DNA of 64,000 nucleotides from Amycolatopsis regifaucium (GCF_001613935.1 NZ_LQCI01000050.1:248001-312000); one strand, 5' to 3'; counted from the stretch's first letter, positions 31,356-45,900 are shown. The notes: generated by a model not told the origin, from the letters alone. Numbers and translations: made by a program.

Positions 31356-34300
31356 CGTTGTGTCCTTTCACCCTCCGGGCGGTGCCGGAGTTTCTCGGCG
31401 ACGATGGCTCCAATTTGGCCCAGCGCCGCGGTTTGCACCATGTCGTAGTGGTTGGACGGAATCTCGTGGGCCTCGACGGACCCGCTGGTGAACTCCTTCC
31501 AGCTGGCTTTCGCCACCGATACGGGCAAATGCTCGGGACGGTCCACCGTGGCGATGAAAAGCAGGATGTCCCCGGCGAAGGGCGAAGAGGTGTGGCGCGG
31601 CCCGATCTCCCAGAGGTTGCGCATGACCGCCTCCAGCCGTGCCCGGGCGGCCTCTCCCTTGACCAGTTGCCCCGCGAGATCCAGATCCGCCTGATTCCGC
31701 TTCGAGAGGGCCGCTTCTTCGCTCGCGGCACCGGTCGTCTTGCGGCCCATGTAGACGGGATAGGCGTCGAGCAGCGCGAGCAGGCCGACCTGCTCCCCTT
31801 CCGCTTCGAGCGACCTGGCCATCGCCTGCGCGATACGGCCGCCGAGCGACCAGCCGAGGAGGTGATACGGCCCTTCGGGCTGCACGGCACGGATCTGCGC
31901 CAGGTAATCGGCGGCCATTTCCTCGACGCTGCCCGGCAACGGTTCGGTGCGGGCCAGTCCGCGCGCCTGCACGCCGTAGACCGGCTGATCCTGCGGGAGG
32001 TAGCGCAGCAACGGCTCGTAGTTCCAGCTCAGTCCGCCGCTCGCGTGGACACAGAACAGGGGCGGGCGGTCACCGCTGACCCGCAGTGGCAACAGGATCT
32101 CGAAGTCACCCGTCTTCACCGAAGCGCTCGCTCGCCGCCGTTCGCCCACTACGACCAAGGTCTTGGCAGGAGTCTTGCGGGCGAGGAGACCGGTGTGCAG
32201 CATCCGGTGCCCTGCCTCCCCGAACGGACAGGACACGGTCGGCAGTTCGGCCGGTCCCTCGTCCACAGCGGGACCGGTGACGTAGAGATCTCCGACGGCG
32301 CCCGGAGCGACAGGACGCAGCCGATCGTCCAGCAGGAGCGCGCCGAGTGGACTGTCCCCGGCGAGGTCGGCGACCACCTGGGGCACGTCCCCGGCCCAGC
32401 GCGCCGGTGCGATGGGCGGACGACCGCGTTCGAAGTCGTCCAGGAAGAGGTCCAGGTCGCTGATCCGCCGCCGGGGGTCCTCCGCCACCTGTTCGAGGAC
32501 GCGGACCAGCCGCCGCGCCACCGACTCGGCCGTCGCCTCGTCGAACAGGTCGACGGCGTAGTGCAGCGCGCCTTCGAGGCCGCCCGCTTCGTCATCGTCG
32601 TCGAAGCGCTCGGTGAGCTCGACCGCGAGATCCAGCTCCATGGCCCCGGTCCCGCCGGGTTCGACGCTGGTGCGCAGGGCAGGCAGTTCCGCCGCCGACC
32701 ACCCGTCGATGTCCTCCTCGTCCACCCGCAGTCCCACCTGGAACACGGGGTGGCGGGAGAGCGAGGCAGGCAGATCCAGCAGCTCGACGATCCGCTCGAA
32801 AGGCACGTCCAGGTGCTGTTCCGTGGCCTGGAAGGCTTCCTGAACCCGGGTGACGACCTCCAGGAAGGTCGGATCCCCCGAGAGATCCGTGCGCAGCGCG
32901 AGCGGCCGGGTGAACGGCCCGATCATCGGTTCGAGGTCGAAGAGTTCCTCGTCCCGCGGCAGCGTCGTGCCGATCACCACGTCGTGGCCCGCCCCGTACT
33001 TGATCAGCAGCATGGCGAGCGCGGCGTGCACCAGCTGGAGCGTTTCCGCGCCGATCGGTTCCGCCGCCTCCGTCAACCGGGCGTGCGGGCCGGCGGCCAA
33101 CCGCAGCGCGATCGAGCCCGCCCGCCGGGACGGGACGGCGGGCCGAGGACGGTCGAACGGAAGCACCGTCTCCTCGTCGATACCCGCCAGGTTGTCCCGC
33201 CAGAAGGTGATCTGCTCGTTGATCAGGCCGCCCGGCTCATTCCCGCCTTCGAGCAGCCGCTGCTCCCAAAGCGCGTAGTCGGCGAACTGCAAGGCCAGTG
33301 GCGCCCGCTGCGGCACCCGGCCCTCGCGCCGCGCGCCGTACGCGGCCGCCAGGTCGCGGAAGAACACGTCCAGCGAGTCGTCGTCGGCGAGGATCCGGTG
33401 GATCTGCAGATGCAGCACGTGTTCTTTGTCCGAGAGCGCGAACAGGTCGCACCGCCACGGCACTTCCCTGGTGAGGTCGAAGTCCGACCCGCGCCGCTCG
33501 GCGAGCAGGCCGGGGAGGTCCTCCTCGGTGACCGGAACCGCCGCCGGCTCGACCGGCCAGGCCTCGTGCACCTCCTGGCGGACACTCTGCGCGTCACCGG
33601 GGAAGGTCGTGCGGAGCAGTTCGTGCCGGGCCGCGACGTCGCCGAGCGCCGACGTCAACGCGGGCACGTCCAGTTTTCCGCGCAGGCGCAGCGTCACCGA
33701 GGTGTGCAGGCCCGCCGTCTCCCCGCTCGGATCCGCCAGCAGCCAGGCGCGCAGCTGCCGGGCGGTGAGGGGCAGCCGGTCCGGCCGCGGGACGGCTTCC
33801 AGCGCGGGCCGTGACTTCGCGGCGAGTGCCCTGGCCAGACCCGCTGGCGTCGGCGAAGAGAACAGCTGCCGGATGGGCAGGTCCGCGCCGAGCTCCTCAC
33901 GGATCCGCGCGACGAGCCGCATGGCCAGCGCCGAACTGCCACCGAGATCGTGGAAGGCGTCGTCGACCCCGACCTGGTCGACGCTGAGGATTTCGGCGAA
34001 CAGCGCGCACAACACCTTCTCGGTCTCGTTCTCGGGCGCCTTCTCCGAGGAGCGTCCCGCGAGATCCGGGGCGGGCAGCGCCCGGCGATCCACCTTGCCG
34101 TTGGGGGTGACGGGCAGACCGGGCAAGGCGACGACCGCGATCGGGACCATGTAATCGGGCAGCACCAGTGCCATTTGCCGCCGGATCTCCTCCGGCCCCG
34201 CGTCGGTGCCGTCGGACACGAAGTAGCCGACCAGGCGCTTTTCACCCGGCTGGTCTTCCCGCGCCAGGAGAACGGCCTCGACCACTCCCGGCTGGGCGGC

Positions 34301-36928
34301 CAGCACGGACTCCACTTCGCCGAGCTCGACCCGGTAGCCGCGGATCTTCACCTGGTCGTCGGCGCGGCCGAGGAAGACGATCTCGCCGCCCGAGGTCCAG
34401 CGCGCCCGGTCCCCGGTGCGGTACATGCGTTCGCCGTCGAGGAACGGGCACGCCACGAACCGGCCCGCCGTCAATCCCGGCGCGTTCAGGTACCCGCGGG
34501 CCAGGCCCGTCCCCGCGATGTACAGCTCGCCTTCCACGCCCGGCGCGACCGGGCGCAGGAAAGCGTCGAGGACGTAGATCCGGCGGTTGGTCATCGGGTG
34601 CCCGATCGGCAGTTCGCCGTCGAGCGCGTCGCCGGGTTCGATCGGCAGCCACGTCGCGCACAGGGTGGTCTCGGTCGGCCCGTAGGTGTTGCGCACCCGC
34701 AGACTTGGCTGGGCCCGGCGCAGGTTTTCCACCGACTGCAGGGGAACGACGTCGCCGCCGGTCCCGATTTCGACCAGTCCGTCGAAGCACTCGGGCGCCG
34801 TTTCCGCCAGCGCGCGGAAGGTACCGGCGGTGAGGTGGACGAAGGTCGCGCCCCGGCGCACGGCCTGCCGCACCCCGGCCGCGTCCAGCGCGCCCGGTTC
34901 GGTGAGCAGGACCCGGGCACCCGAGACGAGCGGCACCCACATCGCGTAGAGCGAGGGGTCGAAGACGTGCGTCGCGTGCATCAGCACGCCGTCGCCCGCG
35001 CCGATCTGCCAGCCGGCGTCACCGGCCAGACCGGCCACGGCCCCGTGCGGGATGCCCACGCCCTTCGGCAGGCCGGTGGATCCCGAGGTGTACATGACGT
35101 ACGCGAGATCGTCTGCGTGCGGCCGGATTTCCGGTGCGGCCCAGTCGTTCACGGCCGCGCGCGTTCCGGGCGCGTCGAGCACGATCGCGTTCTCCGGCGC
35201 GACCGCGCTCGTGGCTTCGGTGCACAGGACGGTCGAGACACCGGAATCGGTGAAGATGAACGAGATCCGCTCGGCCGGGTACTCGACGTCCACCGGGACG
35301 TAGGCGGCGCCCGCCTTCCAGATCGCGAGGAACGCGATGACCAGGTCCGGCGACCGTTCCATGGCCACGCCGACCCGGTCGCCGCGGCCGACACCGTGAC
35401 CGGCGAGGTAACCGGCCAGCCGGTCCGACGCCTGGCCGACCTCGGCGTAGGTCAGGTCCGCACCGGCGGCGTCGGTGATCGCCACCGCGTCCGGCGCCGC
35501 GGCCACCCGCCGGGCGAACAGTTCGACGACGGAGTCCCCCGGCACCGGGCCGTCGGTCGCGTTGAACTCGTCCAGCACCAGGGCTCGCTCGGCGTCGCTC
35601 ACCAGCGGCAGACGGCCGACGAGGACGTCGGGCTCGGCGACCAGCCGCTCCAGCACCCGTTCCAGCGCGCCGACGACCGATTCGGCGGCCGCGGGGTCGA
35701 ACAGGCTCCGGTCGTAGTCGAGGATGAGCGGCATCCGCTCGCCGGGTCCGGTGACCAGCGTGAACGGATAATGCGACGAGTTGCGTCCCCGCTTCACCGG
35801 GATCAGGGCCAGTCCGCCGTCCGACGTCCGGCCGAGGCCCTTGCGGGGGAAGTTCTCGTAGATCACGAGGGTGTCGAAGACCGCCCCGGGTCCGACGACC
35901 GCCTGGACGTCCTGCAGGCCGAGGTGCTGATGCGCCATGAGCGCGGCCTGCTCGCGCTGCACCCGGGCGAACAGGTCGACCGCGCGTTTCCCGCCGTCGA
36001 GCCGGACCCGGACCGGCAGGGTGTTGAGCAGCTGGCCGACCATCGCTTCCACCCCGTCGAGGTCGGCGGGCCGCCCGGAGGCGGTCGCGCCGAACACGAC
36101 GTCGTCGCGGCCCGAGAGCTGCGCCAGCACGACGGCCCACGCGCCCTGCACGACGGTGTTCAGCGTGAGGTCGTTGCCCCGCGCGAACCGCGCCAAACCG
36201 TCCGTCAGTTCCGTGGACAGCTCGACCACCGTCGTGTGGATGTCCGGTACGCGGGCCGGATCGGGCGCGGCGACCGTGGTCGGGGTGTCCAGCCCGGCGA
36301 ACCCGGCCCGCCAGGCCGCCCTGGCCGCGTCCTTGTCCTGCCGTCCCAGCCACGCGAGATAGTCCCGATAGGACACGGTGGGCGGGAGGCCGGACGCGTC
36401 CCCGCCCGCCGCGTAGATCGTGGCGAGCTCACGGTGCAGGATCGGCATCGACCAGCCGTCCACCAGCACGTGGTGCAGGGTGTGCACGAGCCGGTGGCGC
36501 TCCGGGCCGAGCCGGAGCAGGTGCAGTTTCATCAGCGGCGCCACCTCGACGCGCAGCCGCTCGGCCGCTTCGTCGGCGGCCAGCCGGTCCACCTCGCCCT
36601 CGGCGACGTCCTCGGGCAGTCCGGTGAGATCCGTTTCCCGCCAAGGGATTTCGGCGTCCCGCGCGATCACCTGCACCATCTGCGCGCCGCTGACGTAGCG
36701 AAAACACGCCCGTAGCGCGGCATGCCGGTCCACGAGGGCCTGCCACGACGCCCGCAGCAGAGCGGCGTCCAGCGGTCCGTCGATGGCGTAGACGGTCTGC
36801 ACGGTGTAGGTGTCACGACCCTCGTCGTCGAGGGCGGTGTGATAGAGCATCCCCTCTTGCAGCGGGGAAAGAGGCCAGACGTCCTCCACGCTGGAGCGAC
36901 GCTTCGCGCGAGTGTCGTCAACGGTCAC
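31352..36928 (-). CDS. bpsC: NRPS BpsC: module 7 (Dpg) with X domain and thioesterase
   Basis: A 1858-residue protein, C-A-PCP-X-TE. C7 has HHVLVDGWS near residue 155. A7 has [11 protein letters not shown] near 615, with specificity residues read as D-P-Y-H-G-G-T-L-C, the known Dpg code. PCP7 is [10 protein letters not shown] near 997, with Ser where Asp/His is usual. The X domain near 1100-1480 carries HRILADDDS instead of HHxxxDG, matching the non-condensing, Oxy-recruiting X domains. Residues about 1526-1590 resemble the end of an adenylation domain ([27 protein letters not shown]), apparently a relic. The TE has GWSLGG near 1693. Start GTG 36928, with AGGAG about six bases upstream. It releases the crosslinked heptapeptide. 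Confidence 0.97.
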   Translation of the reverse strand: MTVDDTRAKRRSSVEDVWPLSPLQEGMLYHTALDDEGRDTYTVQTVYAIDGPLDAALLRASWQALVDRHAALRACFRYVSGAQMVQVIARDAEIPWRETDLTGLPEDVAEGEVDRLAADEAAERLRVEVAPLMKLHLLRLGPERHRLVHTLHHVLVDGWSMPILHRELATIYAAGGDASGLPPTVSYRDYLAWLGRQDKDAARAAWRAGFAGLDTPTTVAAPDPARVPDIHTTVVELSTELTDGLARFARGNDLTLNTVVQGAWAVVLAQLSGRDDVVFGATASGRPADLDGVEAMVGQLLNTLPVRVRLDGGKRAVDLFARVQREQAALMAHQHLGLQDVQAVVGPGAVFDTLVIYENFPRKGLGRTSDGGLALIPVKRGRNSSHYPFTLVTGPGERMPLILDYDRSLFDPAAAESVVGALERVLERLVAEPDVLVGRLPLVSDAERALVLDEFNATDGPVPGDSVVELFARRVAAAPDAVAITDAAGADLTYAEVGQASDRLAGYLAGHGVGRGDRVGVAMERSPDLVIAFLAIWKAGAAYVPVDVEYPAERISFIFTDSGVSTVLCTEATSAVAPENAIVLDAPGTRAAVNDWAAPEIRPHADDLAYVMYTSGSTGLPKGVGIPHGAVAGLAGDAGWQIGAGDGVLMHATHVFDPSLYAMWVPLVSGARVLLTEPGALDAAGVRQAVRRGATFVHLTAGTFRALAETAPECFDGLVEIGTGGDVVPLQSVENLRRAQPSLRVRNTYGPTETTLCATWLPIEPGDALDGELPIGHPMTNRRIYVLDAFLRPVAPGVEGELYIAGTGLARGYLNAPGLTAGRFVACPFLDGERMYRTGDRARWTSGGEIVFLGRADDQVKIRGYRVELGEVESVLAAQPGVVEAVLLAREDQPGEKRLVGYFVSDGTDAGPEEIRRQMALVLPDYMVPIAVVALPGLPVTPNGKVDRRALPAPDLAGRSSEKAPENETEKVLCALFAEILSVDQVGVDDAFHDLGGSSALAMRLVARIREELGADLPIRQLFSSPTPAGLARALAAKSRPALEAVPRPDRLPLTARQLRAWLLADPSGETAGLHTSVTLRLRGKLDVPALTSALGDVAARHELLRTTFPGDAQSVRQEVHEAWPVEPAAVPVTEEDLPGLLAERRGSDFDLTREVPWRCDLFALSDKEHVLHLQIHRILADDDSLDVFFRDLAAAYGARREGRVPQRAPLALQFADYALWEQRLLEGGNEPGGLINEQITFWRDNLAGIDEETVLPFDRPRPAVPSRRAGSIALRLAAGPHARLTEAAEPIGAETLQLVHAALAMLLIKYGAGHDVVIGTTLPRDEELFDLEPMIGPFTRPLALRTDLSGDPTFLEVVTRVQEAFQATEQHLDVPFERIVELLDLPASLSRHPVFQVGLRVDEEDIDGWSAAELPALRTSVEPGGTGAMELDLAVELTERFDDDDEAGGLEGALHYAVDLFDEATAESVARRLVRVLEQVAEDPRRRISDLDLFLDDFERGRPPIAPARWAGDVPQVVADLAGDSPLGALLLDDRLRPVAPGAVGDLYVTGPAVDEGPAELPTVSCPFGEAGHRMLHTGLLARKTPAKTLVVVGERRRASASVKTGDFEILLPLRVSGDRPPLFCVHASGGLSWNYEPLLRYLPQDQPVYGVQARGLARTEPLPGSVEEMAADYLAQIRAVQPEGPYHLLGWSLGGRIAQAMARSLEAEGEQVGLLALLDAYPVYMGRKTTGAASEEAALSKRNQADLDLAGQLVKGEAARARLEAVMRNLWEIGPRHTSSPFAGDILLFIATVDRPEHLPVSVAKASWKEFTSGSVEAHEIPSNHYDMVQTAALGQIGAIVAEKLRHRPEGERTQR

Positions 36929-36968
36929 AATGTGCTCCTTAGTGCCTGAGTACCCGAGTGCCTGGCGG

Positions 36969-39900
36969 TCATTCGCCTGCCAACCCGGCCTCGAGTAGGT
37001 CCATCTGGTCAGGGGAGAGGGCGACGAGCGTGTCCCCGCCGGGTTCCGGCGCAGCGACGGTCTCTTCCTCGGGCGGAAGTTCCTGTGCGATCGCCGCCAG
37101 TCGTTCCGGCGTCTTCTCGTCGAAGACCTGCCGCGGGGTCAGCCGCAGCCCGAGGGCGCGAGCGCGGACCGACACCTGCATCGAGGTGATGGAGTCACCG
37201 CCGAGTTCGAAGAAGCTGTCGTCGGGCCCCACCTGGGCGAGGCCGAGCACCTCCGCGAACAGGTCGCACAACTTCGCTTCCACGGGCGTGCGCGGGGCAC
37301 GATTCGAAGCCATCGCGGCGAAGTCGGGGGCCTGCAGCGCCCGGTGGTCGAGCTTGCCGTTCGGGGTGAGCGGCATCTTCTCCAGCGACACGAACGCCGC
37401 GGGCATCATGTAGTCCGGCAGGCGTTCCGCAGCCAGCTCCCGCAGCGCGGCAGCCAGTGTGCCGTTCTCGGCGACGGCGTCCGCCGACGGCACGACGTAG
37501 GCCACCAGCCGCTTGTCGCCCGGCCCGTCCCGGCGGACGGAGACCGCCACCTGGCCCACCCACGGGTGTTCCGCGAGCACGGCCTCGATCTCGGCGGGCT
37601 CGACGCGGTATCCACGCACCTTGACCTGCGCGTCGACGCGGCCCGCGAAGATCAGCTGGCCTTCCCTGGTCCAGCGGAACAGGTCGCCGGAGCGGTACAT
37701 CCGCTCGCCGGGGGCGAACGGGCTGGCGACGAACCGTTCCGCCGTCAGACCGGGCCGCCCGAGGTAGCCGCGGGCCAGCCCCACACCGGCGATGTAGAGC
37801 TCGCCGACCACGCCGGGCGGCACCGGCTGCAGGAAGGCGTCGAGCACGTAGTGCCGCACGTTGTGGATCGGGCCGCCGAGCGGGACCACGTCGTGTCCAG
37901 GGGACAACGGGGCGCTCATCGTCGAGCAGATGGTCGTCTCGGTCGGCCCGTAGGCCTGGATCACCCGGCGCCCCGGTGACCAGCGGTCCACCAGCGCGGC
38001 CGGGAGAGCCTCGCCGCCGGTCAGCACGGTCCGCAGGGTGTCGGGCAGGTCGTCCTCGCTCGCCAGCACACTCGGCGACACCGTCAGGTGCGTGATGCCC
38101 GCCTGCCGGATCGCGGCGCCCAGCGTCACCTTCGGCGGCATGCTCGCCGCGTCGGGCAGGACCAGGGTCGCGCCCGCCAGCAGGGACATGTAGAGCTCGG
38201 AGACCATGGCGTCGAAACCGATCGCGGACAGCTGCAGGATGCGCGAGGACGACGTCACGGCCATCCGCTCGATGTGCGCGTACCCGAGGTTGACGAGTCC
38301 GGAGTGGGTGACCAGGACACCCTTCGGCACCCCCGTCGATCCGGACGTGTAGATCACATACGCCGCGTCTTCCGGTGCCACCGCGGGCGATTCGGCGACC
38401 GGGTCGGTGGTGGGCAGCTCCTCCAGCACCAGCACCGTGCCCGCGAACTCCGCGGGCACGAACGACCGGGTCGCCTTCGTGCACACCAAGACCCCGGGCG
38501 CCGAGTTCGCCAGCATGAACTGGACGCGGTCACGCGGATAGTCCGGATCGACCGGGACGAACGCGCCGCCGGCGAAGGTGACCCCCAGCAGGGTCACCGC
38601 GAGGTCGACCGAACGCTCGACCAGTACACCCACCCGGGCTTCGCGCCGCACGCCCGCTCCGGAGAGCAGCCGCGCCAGCGCCTCCACTTCACTGAGCAAT
38701 CCTCGGTACGACAGGCTTCGCGCCGCGTCTTCGACGGCGACCGCGTCCGGTGTCCGCTCCGCCTGTTCGCGGAGCAGCACCGGCAACGTCTTTTCGGTGA
38801 GCGGTGCGTCGGTCCGATTCCACTCGTCCACCACCAGGCGGCGCTGCTCCGGGCCGATCAGGCCGACCCGCCCCACCGGCGTCCGCGGCTGCGCCAGCAC
38901 CTGGTCGAGCGCGCGGAGGATCGCCGCGACCGTCTCCTCGGCCCCGGTCCGGTCGAGCACGTCCGGCCGGTAGATCACTTCACCGTGGACGCGGCCTCCC
39001 GCCACGGACGCGCGCAGGGACAGCGGATAGTGCCCGTCGTCGTCCGAATTCCCCGCCGGCCGCATGACGAGCGCGTCGGAGCCGTCGAGCCGGGGCGGCG
39101 GGGCCGGGTAGTTCTCGAACACCACGATCGTGTCGAACGCCGCGCCGCGGCCGGCGGACTTGGTGATCTCGCTCTGCCCGAGGTGCTGGTGCGGCAGCAG
39201 GTCGAGCTGCCGCTCCTGCAGGTTCTTCAGCATGTCGACGACGGGCTCGGTGCCGACGAGACGGGCCCGGACCGGCAACATGTTCATGAACAGGCCGATC
39301 GCGGCCTCCACGCCGGGGATCTCGGGCGGGCGCCCGGCCACCGCCGCGCCGAAGACCACGTCCCGGCGTCCGGTCAGCCGGGCCAGGTGCAGGGCCCAGA
39401 TCCCCTGGAAGAGCGTGTTCGGTGTGACCCCGTGACGGCGGCTGAACTCCGCCAGGCGCCTGCTCGGCCCGTCGCCGAGCTCGAACCTGACGCGGTCGGG
39501 TTCGAGCGGGGTGAGGATCGACTCCGGCGGCACGATCTGGGTCGCCTCGTCGAGGCCGGCGAGTTCGGTCCGCCACGCCTCGTGGGCGGCCGCCTTGTCC
39601 TGGCGGGCGATCCAGGCGAGATAGTCGCGGTACGACGCCGAGGCGGGCAGCGCCCGGCCGTCACCGCCCGCTTCGTACGCGGTCAGCACGCCGGTGGCGA
39701 GCAGCGGCAGGGACCAGCCGTCGACCACGATGTGGTGTGACGTGAAGATCAGCCGGTGCTCGCGTTCGCCGAGGCGCACCAGGTGCAGGCGCAGCATCGG
39801 TCCCCGGGCCAAGTCGAACCGGTCGGCGTGCTGTGCCGCGGCGAGGCGGTCGAATTCCGCCAATGCCTCGTCCTCGGGCAGCCGGGACAGATCGGTCTCC

Positions 39901-42900
39901 TGCCAGGGCAACGTCACCTCGCGGGCGATCGCCTGCACGGCCGTCCCGGATCCGAGCTGGTGGAAACTCGCCCGCAGGGCGGCGTGCCGGTCGAGCACGG
40001 CCTGCCAGGACGCGCGGAACCGGGCCACATCCAGCGGACCGTCGAGGGCGAGGGTCCGCATGCTCGCGTAGACGTCGGGACCCTCCTCGTCGGCGGTGTG
40101 GAACAGCAGACCTTCCTGCAGCGGGGAAAGCGGCCAGATGTCGAGCAGGTCCGGCACGGCGGCCTCGATCTCCGCCACCTCCCGCTGCGTCAGGGCGGTG
40201 AGCGGGAAATCGGACGGCGTGTGTCCCCCCGCGCCGCCGTCGGCGTGCGCGGCGAGGCCGGTCAGCGTGGCCAGCCACGCGTCGGCGAACGAGTCCGCTT
40301 CGGCGTCGCCGAGAATCCGTCGGGCCCAGGTCACGGTCAGGCTGAATTCGGGGCCGTCCGCGCCGTCCACCACGACGGCGTCGATTTCCAGGGCGTGCCG
40401 CAAAGGCGTGTCCCCGTCCGCCGCGTCGCCGACGATTCCCGTTATCCGCCAAGGCTTGCCGTCGCCGTCGGACCGTGCCGAGAAGCGGCCGAGGTAGTTG
40501 AACCCGATCTCCGCCTTCGGCAGCGCGGCGAGAACCGGCGCGGTCTCCGGGTTGAGCCGGCGCAGCATCCCGTAGCCGAGACCGCCGTCGGGGACGGCCC
40601 GGACGTTCTCCTTGACCTGCTTCAGCAGACGACCGGCCGCGGCGCCGCCCGCGATGACTTCGGCCGGGTCGGCGCCGGTCGTGTCCAACCGGAGCGGATG
40701 GACGTCGGTGAACCAGCCGAGTGTCCGCGACAGGTCCATTTCGCCGAGGGGCTGACGTCCGTGGCCTTCGACGTCCACCACGACGGCGGTGCCGCCGCGC
40801 CAGCCTGCCACCGCGCCCGCCAGGGTGGCCAGCAGCACCTCGTGGACACCGCAGTGGAAGGCCGAGGTGACCTTCTCCACGAGTGTGCCCGCGTGCTCCC
40901 CCGGCAGGGTCCAGGTCCGGCGTCCCGCGGTCGACACGGTGTCGCGCCGGGGATCGAGTTCGCCCAGCCGCGGCTGTGCCCCGCCGAGTATCTCGGTCCA
41001 CGTCGCCAGTTCCGCGGTCCGGTTCGCCGCCTCGGCGGTCAGCGTGCGCGACCAGCGCCGGAACGAGACGTCCGGCGGGTCGAGCGACGGCCGCAATCCC
41101 GCGATCGCGGCTTCACAGGCCACCTGCAGGTCCGGCAGCAGGGTTCGCCACGACACGACGTCGACCACGAGGTGGTGCGCGGCCACCACGAGCCGTCCGG
41201 AGCGCGCCGGTCCGGCGTCCACCAAGACCGCCCGGACCATGACGCCCCCGACGGGATCCAGGCGTGCCGCCGCGTCGCTCGCGATTCCGTCGAGGTCGCC
41301 CGCGGTGGCGTCGACCCGTTCGACCAGCGTCACCGCGTCGACCGTTCCCCGCTCGGCCACGACCAGCCGGGGCAGGTCGCCCTCGGTCTCGACGAGCCGG
41401 CTCCGCAGCAGGTCGTGCGTGTCGATCACCGCGCCCAGCCCGGCCGCCAGCGCGGGCACGGAAAGGTCGCCGGGCACGTCCACGATCACCCACTGCGCCA
41501 TGCCGCCGCGGGTCAGCCCGAGCGGGTCGCGTTCGAGCAAGGCCCGCACCACCGGCGTCAACGGGACCTCTCCGACGCCCTCGCCGTCCTCGGCCCGCGT
41601 CCGTCCGCCGTGTTCGGCGACCGCCGCGATCCCCGCGGGTGTCTTCCGGTCGAAGACCTGCTTCGCCCCGAAGAAGAGGTTTTCGCGACGTGCGCGGGCG
41701 GCCAGCCGCATCGAGAGGATCGAGTCCCCGCCCAGCTCGAAGAAACCGTCGTCGGCGCCGACCCGGTCCAGCCCGAGGATCTCGGCGAACAGAGCGCACA
41801 ACAGCCGCTCGGTCTCCGTCCGCGGTTCGCGTCCGGCCGCCCTCGGCGTGAACTCCGGGGCGGGCAGGGCCGCGCGGTCGATCTTCCCGTTGAGCGTCAA
41901 CGGGAAACCGTCCAGCACCAGCACCACCGACGGCACCATGAACTCCGGCAGCCGGGCCGCGAGGTGCGCGCGGACCGCGTCGGATTCCAGTTCCCGCCCC
42001 GGTTCCGCGGTCACGTACGCGATCAGGCGCTTCTCGCCCGGACGTTCTTCCCGCGCCACCACGATCGCCTGCGCGACGGCGGGGACGTCGGTCAGCGCCG
42101 CCTCGATCTCGCCGGGTTCGACGCGGTAGCCGCGGATCTTCACCTGGGCGTCGGCACGCCCGCCGAACAGCAGTTCGCCCTGCTCCGTCCAGCGCGCCAG
42201 GTCACCGGTCCGGTACATCCGGCCCGGGCCGAACGGATTGGCGACGAAGCGCTCCGAGGTCGACGCGGTGTTGCCGAGGTAACCGTGTGCCAGTCCGGCA
42301 CCGGCGATGTAGAGCTCGCCGGTCACGTTCGGGGCCAGTGGCTGCAGGAACGCGTCGAGCACGTAGACCTGCCTGCCGGCCAGCGGCCTGCCGATCGGCA
42401 AGGTGTCGCCCGTTCCGGCCGCTGGTTCGAGGACGAGCCAAGTGGCGCAGAGAGTGCCTTCGGTCGGGCCGTAGAGCTGCCGGAACCGCACGTCCGGGCA
42501 AGCCCGGCGCATCCGTTCGACGGAGGCGAGCGGTACCGCGTCCCCACCGGTCAGGATCTCCCTCAACCCACGGAAGGACTCCGGTGCTTCCTCGGCCACC
42601 GCACGGAAGGCGCCCGCCGTCAGGTGCGCTGTCGTCACGCCGCGGGAGATCGCGTCGCGGAGCCGCTCCGCGTCGACCGTGCCCGGTTCGGCGACCACCA
42701 CGCGGGCCCCGCTGACCAGCGGCACCCAGAGCTCGACCAGCGAGGCGTCGAACGCGTGCGAAGCGTGCAGCAGCACGTGATCGCCGGGGCCCTGCGACCA
42801 GCCCGGGTCGCTCGCCAGCGCCGCCACACTTCCATGCGGCACCGCGACCCCCTTCGGCACCCCGGTCGATCCCGACGTGTACATCACGTAGGCGACGTCC

Positions 42901-45900
42901 TGCGCGCCGACCGTCACCAGCGGCGCCTCGTGCCGCGTTCCGTCGATCGCCGTCAGGTCCGCGACCACCGGCTCGACCCCGTCCGGCACCGCCTTGCGGC
43001 TCGCTTCGAGGCAGACCGCGACCGACACCCCGGCGTCGGCCAGCATCCGCTCGATCCGCTCCGCGGGGTAGTCCACGTTCACCGGAACCTGCGCGGCGCC
43101 CGCCTTCCAGACCGCGAGCAGGGCGACAAGAAGGTCCGCGCCGCGATCCATGATCACGCCGACGCGGTCACCGCGCCGCACGCCGGCGGCGGCCAGATAT
43201 CCGGCCAGCCGGTCGGATTCGCGGTCGAGGCCGGTGTAGGACAGGGCGCGTTCGCCGTCCACGACCGCCACCGCGTCCGGCGAGGCGCCCACCCGACGCC
43301 GGAACAGTTCCAGCACCGACGTCGTGTCGGCCGCTTCGCCCGTCGAGTTCCAGCGTTCCACCACCGAAGCGCGCGCCTGTCCGCTCGCCACGCCGAGGCG
43401 GCCCACCGGCAGCGAAGGCCGCGCCACCACCTGTTCCAGGACACGGACCACCTGCCGGGCGACCTCGGCGGCCGTTTCGCCGTCGATCCGGTCGGGCCGG
43501 TAGGACACGTTGATCCGCAAACGGTTCCCGAGGCTGACGTTCATGGTCAGCGGATAGCCGGTGCCGGTCCGGGTCACGACCGAACTGATCGCGACGCCAC
43601 CGTCGTCGCCGAGGCCGTCGGCGGTGTGCGGATAGTTCTCGATCATCACGATGGTGTCGAAGACCGCGCCGGATCCGGCCACCTTCTGGATCTCCGGCAG
43701 CCCCAGGTACTGGTGCTCGGTCAACGCCGCCTGGCGGCCCTGCAGGTCCTGGAACAACTCCAGCACCGGACGGCCGCCGTCGAGCCGCACACGGACCGGG
43801 ACGGTGTTGATGAACATCCCCACCATCCGCTCGACGTCCGGCACCTCCGCCGGCCGCCCGGACACCACCGACCCGAACACCACGTCCGTCCGGCCGGTCA
43901 GCCGCGCCAGCACCAGTGCCCACGCGGCCTGCAGGATCGTGCTCGACGTCAGGCCGTGCCCGCGGGCGAGCTCGGTGAGCGCCCGCGTCGTCTCCTCGGA
44001 GAGCCATTCGGCGTGTTCCCCGGGCATCACCATCGTCTTGCCCGCGTCAGCGTCCACAAGGGACGGTTCGGCCAAGCCGGCGAGTTCGGCCTGCCACGCC
44101 GACCGGGTCCTCTCCCCGTCCTGACCACCCAGCCACGCCAGGTAGTCCTTATAGGACGGTGCCGTCGACGGGAGCTGCCCGCCCGCGTAGGCGATCGACA
44201 CCTCACCCAGCACGAGCGGCGTCGACCAGCCGTCCAGCACGACGTGGTGCGACGTGAGCACGAACCGGTGCCGGTCCGCGGCGAGCCGGATCAGCAGCAG
44301 CCGCAGCAGCGGCGCCTTGGTCACGTCGAACCGCCGGGCCTGATCCTCCGCGAGCAGCCGCTCGACCTCGGCGGCCGCGGCCGTCTCGTCGAGGTGCGAC
44401 AGATCCGCCATCCGCCAAGGGACGTCCACCTCACCCGCGACGACCTGCACCGTGTCACCGGAGCCCAGCTGATGGAAGCCGGTCCGGAGCGATTCGTGCC
44501 GGGCGACCACCCGGCTCCACGCCTCGCGAAGGCGGCGCGCGTCGAGCGGCCCGTCAAGATCGAGGATCCGCTGGCTCTGATAGACATCGACCCCATCGGC
44601 GTCGAAGTCCCGTTCGAACAGCATGCCTTCCTGCAGCGGCGACAGCGGCCAGATGTCCGTCAGCCCCGGCGCCGCGGCCTCAAGCTCCGCCACGTCGCGC
44701 TGTGTCAGCTCGACGAGGTCGAAGTCCGAGGGGGTGTGGCCGCCCGCGCCGGGATCTTCGGCGAGGGCCGCGAGACCGGTCAGCATCTCCAGCCAGGCCT
44801 GCCCGAGCCGCTCCACCGTGGCGAGATCGGCATCCCGGGTGTCGATGGCCAGCCCCAGCCGGGGTCCGGCCGGGGTGTCCTGAAGTTCCGCGCTGACCTC
44901 CACGGCGTGCGCGAGGACCATGTCCGGACCACCGCCGAGGGGCCCTTCCCCGACGGGCTGCCACGCGCTGTCCTTGGGGGCGAGCACGGTCCGGCCGAGA
45001 TAGTTGAACCCGATCCGCGAAGACGGCAACGCGGCCAGCCTCGCCGCGGTCTCGGGATTGAGATGGCGCAGCAGCCCGTAACCGGATCCATCACCGGGCA
45101 CCGCGCGGATCTGTTCCTTCACGGTCTTCAGCAACGGCCCGGCGGCCCCGAGGTCCACATCGGACAAATCGAAGCGGACGGGGTGGACGCTGGTGAACCA
45201 GCCGACGGTGCGCAGCAGATCCTCGCCGTCGGCGGCTTCGCGACCGTGTCCTTCCACATCGACCAGCAGCCCGGCGCCGGTACCGCGCACGCGCGCCACC
45301 GCACCCGCGAGACCCGCCAGCAGAACGTCTTGGATACCGCAGTGGAACGCCCCCGGCAGAAGGCCCACCAGTGCGCGCGCCTCGCCGCCGGACAGCCTCG
45401 TGGACCACGAATGCGACTGCCCGGTGTGCTGTCCGGTGTCCGCTTCCACGGCCGGGTCCGCGCCGTCCAGCAGGGCGACCCAGTCCTCGAGTTCGGCCAC
45501 GGTCTGCTCGCTGCGCGCCTGCTCGGCCTGCCGCAACGCCCACTGCCGGTACGACGTCGCCGGGGGTTCGAGGGCAGGGGTCCCGCCGGAGACCACCTCG
45601 TCGTACGCCGCCCGCAGATCCGGCAGCAGGATGCCCCACGAGACCGCGTCGACCGACAGGTGATGCGCCACGAAGGCCAGCCTGCCCGGCTCGGCGGCCC
45701 CGGCGTCGATCCACACGACCCGCGCCATGACTCCCGCCGACGGATCCAGCGTGCCCGTCGCCGTCCTGACCTCGCGTCCGGCGATCTCGTCGAGATCGCC
45801 TGTCCCGGCGGCCACCCGCGTCACCAGTCCGGCCGCGTTCACCGCACCACGCTCGGGCACGATCAGGCGACCGCCGGGCTCCACCCGGGCCCGCAGCAGG

